Below, in pieces: positions 6,631-10,168 of a stretch of 10,168 nucleotides of DNA (position 1 is the stretch's first letter; every line of letters begins with the position of its first letter). The DNA lies in NCBI GenBank assembly GCA_937901695.1, contig CALDJN010000164.1, forward strand, positions 1-10,168. The letters run 5' to 3'. The translations under genes and the position numbers were made by a program. The stretch is from an uncultured Anaerocolumna sp. GTDB taxonomy: Bacteria; Bacillota; Clostridia; Lachnospirales; Lachnospiraceae. The notes below the pieces were generated by a model. It worked only from the letters and a program-made list of their open reading frames with translations, was not told where the DNA came from and did no database searches.

Positions 6631-7149
6631 ATGAAAAGAAAATTAGAAAAGGTAAAGAAAAAAATAGAGACAAATAATGAATTTAAAGGTAAACATAACC
6701 GTAAGCCCAAACTATGTCTCGTTTCTTCTTCAGGAGGACATTGGGAACAGCTTAAAAAGTTGCAGCCACTAATAGATAAATATTGTGGCTTCTTTATTAC
6801 TGAGAAAACCCAGGTTGGGGAAAATGCAAAGTATTTTATGAAACAGACTGATTTGAAAGACAAATGGATGCCATTGAAGATGCTGTATAATTCAATTTAT
6901 GCATTATTCATTTGGTTAAAAGAACGCCCTGACTTTATTATTACTACGGGTACTATGATTGCCTATCCCTTTTATTTATTATCCATTATTTTTCACAAAA
7001 AGTTTATATTCATCGAAACCTTTGGCAGGGCTAATATGCCTACGGAAGCAGGAAAAAGAATGGAGAAGCATACGGACTTATTCATAGTTCAATGGGAATC
7101 CCAGAAAAAGTTTTATAAAAATGCAATCTACGGGGGGTGTTTGTATTGA
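6631..7149 (+). CDS. pssD: PssD/Cps14F-like (Alg14-like) glycosyltransferase subunit
   Basis: Membrane-associated half of a split glycosyltransferase, 172 residues. In this family it recruits the PssE-type catalytic partner to the membrane, and together they add a sugar (galactose or glucuronic acid in characterised pairs) to the lipid-linked primer. Visible: LCLVSSSGGHWEQL (28-41), a hydrophobic stretch at 108-121, IIT TG around 103-107, FIFIETFGRANMPT (125-138), and the family ending DLFIVQWESQ ... FYKNAIYGG (149-169). An unusual charged 26-residue extension precedes the usual start of the fold. The best ribosome site, AAGGGGAG (6604-6611), is 19 bases from the ATG at 6631, which is too far. 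The only start-like in-frame codon nearer is ATA at 6619, so the start is somewhat uncertain. It overlaps pssE by four bases. Confidence 0.88.
   Translation: MKRKLEKVKKKIETNNEFKGKHNRKPKLCLVSSSGGHWEQLKKLQPLIDKYCGFFITEKTQVGENAKYFMKQTDLKDKWMPLKMLYNSIYALFIWLKERPDFIITTGTMIAYPFYLLSIIFHKKFIFIETFGRANMPTEAGKRMEKHTDLFIVQWESQKKFYKNAIYGGCLY
7132..7139 (+). promoter_or_regulatory. Ribosome binding site for a TTG start of pssE
   Basis: GGGGGGTG, inside the end of pssD, precedes TTG at 7146 by six bases. The in-frame GTG at 7137 lies within the site itself. The TTG overlaps the pssD stop as TTGA, a typical coupling junction, and gives the family's usual beginning MIFVCVG. Confidence 0.75.
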
Positions 7150-7655
7150 TTTTTGTATGCGTAGGTTCTAGAAACTATCAATTTAACCGCCTATTTGCAA
7201 AGTTGGATGAATTGTGGGAGGAAGGAATCATTCAGGAGGATATTTTTGCCCAGATTGGTGCTTCGTCATACAAGCCAAAACATTTCCCTTATAAAGACTT
7301 TATATCGGAAGAAGAATTTAATAAAAAAATCAATGAGGCTCATATAGTTATTAGCCATGGTGCATCAGGCTCTATTATGAAAGCCTTAAATGCCAAAAAG
7401 AAGGTTATTGCAGTAACCAGGTTGGAGAAATATGGGGAGCATATAAATAATCATCAAATACAAATTAACGAAGCTTTTGCATCAAATAAATATGTATTAT
7501 CCGTTTATAATATGGAGGATTTAGGTGCCGCCATCAAGGCTTACTATGAAGGCACAGCAGATATTGTGCAATGGGAGAATACAAATCCTATGTCAGTATT
7601 AAATTTAATTGATAATTTCATTAAAGAAAATTGGTATTCTGTAAAGAGTTTATAA
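7146..7655 (+). CDS. pssE: PssE/Cps14G-like (Alg13-like) glycosyltransferase catalytic subunit
   Basis: Catalytic half of the split glycosyltransferase, 169 residues from the TTG start, resembling the C-terminal domain of family 28 enzymes that binds the UDP-sugar. Visible: MIFVCVGSRNYQFNRL (1-16) against the family's MIFVTVGT-type start, the glycine-containing ISHGASGSIMKAL (69-81) that forms the nucleotide-sugar site, and RLEKYGEHINNHQ (92-104), a hallmark of this group. It should act with the PssD product at the inner face of the membrane on the lipid-linked first sugar. Translation is coupled to pssD through the TTGA overlap, as expected for a 1:1 complex. Its final codons (GTAAAGAGTTTATAA) are the first unit of a 17-bp tandem array that fills the gap to the next gene. 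Confidence 0.9.
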   Translation: MIFVCVGSRNYQFNRLFAKLDELWEEGIIQEDIFAQIGASSYKPKHFPYKDFISEEEFNKKINEAHIVISHGASGSIMKALNAKKKVIAVTRLEKYGEHINNHQIQINEAFASNKYVLSVYNMEDLGAAIKAYYEGTADIVQWENTNPMSVLNLIDNFIKENWYSVKSL

Positions 7656-7715
7656 AAAATAAAGAGTTTATAAAAATAAAGGGTTTATAAAAATAAAGGA
7701 TTTATAAAAATAAAG
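7642..7715 (+). repeat. 17-bp tandem array copied from the 3' end of pssE (4 units plus a partial)
   Basis: Unit 1 (7642-7658) covers the last codons and stop of pssE. Units at 7659-7675, 7676-7692 and 7693-7709 are near-identical copies of ATAAAGAGTTTATAAAA differing at one or two bases, and ATAAAG (7710-7715) begins a fifth. As 17 is not a multiple of three, the TAA of successive units falls in all three frames. The array spans all but the last 13 bases of the spacer, which carry the ribosome site of the next gene. Confidence 0.93.
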
Positions 7716-7728
7716 CATAGAGGTTAGG

Positions 7729-8853
7729 ATGAATCAATATAAAACAAAGAAATATTTATTTCTAATTACAGGTATGGTAATGGGCGGTGCCGAACGGGTT
7801 ATGGCAACAATAGCCAATGAATTTGCTAAGAGAGGAAATGAAGTATTAATAGTTACTTTGAAGGATTCCAGTAGTGCTTATAGGCTTGATTCAAGGGTAA
7901 AGATAGTAGGAACAAAGGGCAATATCCAGTCAAAGTATAAATTAATTCGTGTACTAAAGCTTATTTTAAGTGGTATCAAGGGCTTTTTTTACTACTTACA
8001 CTATTTAAAAACCTATAAGCCGGATGTTGTATTATCATTTTTAACCTATTCTAATCTATTAGCTGTTATCACCCGCCTGTTATTTGTAAGAAATGTACCC
8101 GTGGTTATATCAGAGCGGGCCGACCCTTTAAAAAGAGGAAATACCATTAAAAAAATCTGTGAATTCATTTACCCTAAAGCAGATTGCTTAGTATGTCAAA
8201 GTAAAAGAGTAGGAAATTATTTTAGAAAATTAGGTGGAAAGGCAAATATTAAGATTATACCAAATCCTGTTAACCTGGAATGTGTAGCACAAACGGTACC
8301 TGAAAAAAGACGAAATGCCATTATTGCAGTAGGCAGGTTAAATACGCAAAAAAATTTTATTTTATTAATGGAAGGTTTTCAAGAAATTAAGAGCGGCTAT
8401 TCAGATTATATTGTTGAGATATATGGACAGGGACCGGAATATAATAATCTAAATAAAAAAATCCATGACCTTCATATAGAAAACAATATATTCTTAATGG
8501 GTATAAAAAATAACGTAATGCAAAGTGTGAATGATGCCAAACTCTTTGTTATGACCTCTGATTACGAAGGATTTCCCAATGCTTTAGTGGAAGCTATGGC
8601 TTCAGGACTCCCTGTTATTTCTACGGATTTTCCCACCGGAGTAGCAAAAGAATTAATTAAAGATGGTGTAAATGGTTATGTAGTTCCAAGGAATGATAAA
8701 AAGGAACTGGCTAAAGCAATGGTTAAAATTCTTAGTAGCCCAGAATTGCAAGAGTCAATGAGCAAGGAAAATAGAAAAATAATCAAACATTTAGATACAG
8801 ATAAAATTATAGATAAATGGAGAGCAGTTTTGAATAAAGAATATTTAGATTAA
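7729..8853 (+). CDS. Glycosyltransferase family 4 (GT-B fold)
   Basis: Cytoplasmic or peripheral enzyme of 374 residues that transfers a sugar from a nucleotide donor, with retention, to the growing lipid-linked oligosaccharide. Visible: the acceptor-side N-terminal domain beginning YLFLITGMVMGGAERV (9-24), whose GGAER motif is typical of GT4 enzymes for amino-sugar and hexose addition; VISERADP (126-133); IIPNPV (176-181) at the domain hinge; AVGRLNTQKNF (200-210), the phosphate-binding loop of the donor domain; and the E-x7-E signature EGFPNALVE (280-288) followed by AMASGLPVIST. Full length for the family. The ATG follows TAGAGG (7719-7724 region) at normal spacing, directly after the 17-bp array. 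Donor and linkage cannot be predicted. A 225-base spacer with two dispersed elements follows. Confidence 0.93.
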   Translation: MNQYKTKKYLFLITGMVMGGAERVMATIANEFAKRGNEVLIVTLKDSSSAYRLDSRVKIVGTKGNIQSKYKLIRVLKLILSGIKGFFYYLHYLKTYKPDVVLSFLTYSNLLAVITRLLFVRNVPVVISERADPLKRGNTIKKICEFIYPKADCLVCQSKRVGNYFRKLGGKANIKIIPNPVNLECVAQTVPEKRRNAIIAVGRLNTQKNFILLMEGFQEIKSGYSDYIVEIYGQGPEYNNLNKKIHDLHIENNIFLMGIKNNVMQSVNDAKLFVMTSDYEGFPNALVEAMASGLPVISTDFPTGVAKELIKDGVNGYVVPRNDKKELAKAMVKILSSPELQESMSKENRKIIKHLDTDKIIDKWRAVLNKEYLD

Positions 8854-8929
8854 TATTTGATTTGAGTGCCAAAAGTCTTCAACTAATTATGAAGGGACTG
8901 TTGCAAAACTGTCATTGCTATGAAAGCAT

Positions 8930-8975
8930 GTCATTCTGAGCAAAAATTCAACGGAGTTGAATTGGGCGAAGAATC
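8930..8975 (+). repeat. Dispersed hairpin element, copy 2
   Basis: Begins GTCATTCTGAGC and ends GCGAAGAATC. The centre is AATTCAAC, loop GGA, GTTGAATT, an 8-bp perfect stem. Opposite orientation to copy 1. It is repeated 69 bases further on as copy 3, with a 25-base insert between. Lies in the spacer after the GT4 gene. Confidence 0.8.
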
Positions 8976-9000
8976 CATTTCGTTCATTGTGGTGCGTGAT

Positions 9001-9044
9001 AATTCTGAGCAAAAATTCAACGAAGTTGAATTGGGCGAAGAATC
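9001..9044 (+). repeat. Dispersed hairpin element, copy 3
   Basis: Same core as copy 2 with one loop change (GAA for GGA) and an altered first base block (AATTCTGAGC for TCATTCTGAGC). The 8-bp stem AATTCAAC/GTTGAATT and the right arm GGGCGAAGAATC are intact. It ends 34 bases before the start of the third ATP-grasp gene. Confidence 0.8.
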
Positions 9045-9064
9045 ATATTTTAAATTTAAAGAAT

Positions 9065-9070
9065 AGGTGA
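9065..9070 (+). promoter_or_regulatory. Ribosome binding site for ATP-grasp copy C
   Basis: AGGTGA matches the right part of the consensus AGGAGGTGAT and is eight bases from the ATG at 9079. The in-frame GTG at 9067 lies inside it. A GGAG at 9074-9077 is only one base from the ATG, too close to act. An in-frame TAG at 9064 excludes any earlier start. Confidence 0.55.
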
Positions 9071-9078
9071 ATTGGAGA

Positions 9079-9990
9079 ATGAGGGATTTATTAAAACGAT
9101 TTATAAAAGAACCGGGTTTGTATTTCATTTACGCTTTAGGAAGAATATTATATGGAACATTATGGCTAGACAAAGCATATCTTAAAATACTATTTAGAAA
9201 TAGAATGGGAAAGCCATTAAATCTTAAAAATCCTAAGACATATAATGAAAAGGTTCAATGGTTAAAGCTATATGACAGAAACCCGGAATATACAAAATTA
9301 GTAGATAAATATGAAGTTAGAAAATACATTGCAAAGACCATAGGCAAAGAATATTTAATTCCACTGTTGGGAGTATGGAATCGATTTGAAAGTATAGATT
9401 TTGATACATTACCCAATCAATTTATATTAAAATGTACCCACGATTCCGGTGGAATTATTATTTGCAAAGATAAGAGTCAGTTTGATTTGGAAGCTGCACG
9501 TAAAAAAATGAACCGGTATCTAAGAAGAAACTATTATATCAATTCAAGAGAATGGGTATATAAGAATATAAAACCGAGGATTATTGCAGAAAAATACATG
9601 GTGGATGAATCAGGAACAGAACTGAAAGACTACAAATTTTTATGTTATCATGGTCAGCCTAAAACAGTAGATATTATATCGGGTAGAGAGTCAGATCCCA
9701 GATCAGATATATTTGATATGAACTTTAAGAAATTACCGGTAATTAATTATTACAAAAGTAGTGAGAGAACAATAGAGAAACCGAAAGGCTTTGAGGAAAT
9801 GATTGAGTTATGCAAAAAGTTATCAAAAGATTTCATTCATGTTCGGTGTGATTTTTATGATATTAATGGAAAAGTATATTTTGGCGAAATAACTTTTTAT
9901 CAATGCAGTGGTCTTGAAAAATATGTACCTTATAAGTATGACGTAATATTTGGAAGCTGGATTCACCTTCCCATAGAAAGAAAAACCTAA
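9079..9990 (+). CDS. TupA-like ATP-grasp protein, copy C (canonical type)
   Basis: Third ATP-grasp ligase of the cluster, 303 residues from the ATG (307 from the alternative GTG at 9067). It has a longer N-terminus than copies A and B, then PLNLKNPKTYNEKVQW (46-61), IPLLGVW (94-100), QFILKCTHDSGG (114-125), ICKD (128-131), EKYMVD (171-176), DYKFLCYHGQPK (184-195), HVRCDFY (254-260) and FGEITF (268-273). HDSG and PLLGVW are the usual family forms; copies A and B have HGSG and KLLWEG. It is therefore the more typical member and clearly older in divergence than the A/B duplication, so it probably serves a different acceptor. It may charge the glycan with an amino-acid-like group; this is inference from TupA. 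The last codons (ERKT and stop) are the first unit of a 22-bp array. Confidence 0.87.
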   Translation: MRDLLKRFIKEPGLYFIYALGRILYGTLWLDKAYLKILFRNRMGKPLNLKNPKTYNEKVQWLKLYDRNPEYTKLVDKYEVRKYIAKTIGKEYLIPLLGVWNRFESIDFDTLPNQFILKCTHDSGGIIICKDKSQFDLEAARKKMNRYLRRNYYINSREWVYKNIKPRIIAEKYMVDESGTELKDYKFLCYHGQPKTVDIISGRESDPRSDIFDMNFKKLPVINYYKSSERTIEKPKGFEEMIELCKKLSKDFIHVRCDFYDINGKVYFGEITFYQCSGLEKYVPYKYDVIFGSWIHLPIERKT

Positions 9991-10126
9991 AAAGGCAGAA
10001 AGAAAAAACTAAAAAGGTAGAAAGAGAAACCTAAAAAGTAGAAAGAAAAAACTAAAAAGGCAGAAAGAGAAAACTAAAAAGGTAGAAAGAAAAACCTAAA
10101 AAGGCAGAAAGAAAAAACTAAAAAGG
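9974..10126 (+). repeat. 22-bp tandem array copied from the 3' end of ATP-grasp copy C (7 units)
   Basis: Units start at 9974, 9996, 10018 (21 bp), 10039, 10061, 10083 and 10105. Each reads TAG or CAG, then GAAAGA-type purines, then CCTAAAAAGG or ACTAAAAAGG. Unit 1 contains the last five codons and the TAA of the gene. Units 6-7 are identical to units 1-2, which indicates a higher-order 44-bp copying event. The plus strand is almost all purine. TAA recurs once per unit and shifts frame each time. Only 15 bases separate the array from the next ATG. Confidence 0.95.
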
Positions 10127-10141
10127 ATAGATTTAAAATAA

Positions 10142-10168
10142 ATGAAAAAGAAAATCCTATTTGTAAAT
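10142..10168 (+). CDS. Start of a further gene, cut by the window edge
   Basis: ATG followed by eight sense codons to the edge: MKKKILFVN. A lysine-rich start leading into a hydrophobic strand (ILFVN) is how many GT-B glycosyltransferases of such clusters begin, but nine residues cannot identify a family. The nearest ribosome-like sequence is the AAAAAGG ending the last array unit (10120-10126), 15 bases upstream, rather far. It could be a chance ATG, though position and composition favour a real gene. Confidence 0.5.

Noticed and set aside
8871..8898. Possible terminator after the GT4 gene
   Set aside because: AGTCTTCA with TGAAGGGACT pairs only with a two-base bulge and is not followed by a T run.
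8931..9128. Minus-strand open frame of 65 codons with an internal repeated peptide
   Set aside because: The repetition (SSPNST...LNFCSE) comes from the two dispersed elements spaced 69 bases apart, a multiple of three; it also runs into the third ATP-grasp gene.

Overview
The window is AT-rich, all recognisable genes lie on the plus strand, and gene style and protein content point to a low-GC Firmicute. A clostridium of the Lachnospiraceae type is my best guess. That is inference: there is no rRNA or other taxonomic marker here.

Layout. Bases 1-1500 are the 3' two thirds of tex, a housekeeping RNA-binding transcription accessory factor. It is followed by three extra tandem copies of its last 42 bases and then a rho-independent terminator (1701-1734). 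A gene-poor stretch (1735-2267) follows, richer in G and C, perhaps holding decayed remnants. From 2268 to the right edge is a cell-surface polysaccharide cluster. It holds two tandem TupA-like ATP-grasp paralogs (2268-3167, 3243-4115), a small two-pass membrane protein of unknown function (4329-4985), and an overlapping polyprenyl-phosphate sugar-phosphotransferase that starts glycan assembly (4972-6390). Next come a PssD/PssE pair forming one split glycosyltransferase (6631-7149, 7146-7655), a GT4 glycosyltransferase (7729-8853), a third, more canonical TupA-like ATP-grasp (9079-9990), and the first nine codons of another gene (10142 onward).

How the genes work together. The phosphotransferase would load the first sugar onto undecaprenyl phosphate at the membrane. 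PssD/PssE and the GT4 enzyme would extend it. The ATP-grasp enzymes would probably ligate an amino acid or peptide-like decoration, by analogy with the teichuronopeptide protein TupA. No flippase, polymerase or chain-length gene is visible, so the cluster must continue outside the window.

Most unusual feature. Four different short tandem arrays (units 42, 19, 17 and 22 bp) each begin at or just after the 3' end of a gene. In three of them the first unit is the end of that gene, stop codon included. Three fill most of the spacer to the next gene. A separate hairpin-forming dispersed element of about 45 bp occurs three times, with base changes that keep its stem, and its inverted copies bracket the block from 4240 to 8930.
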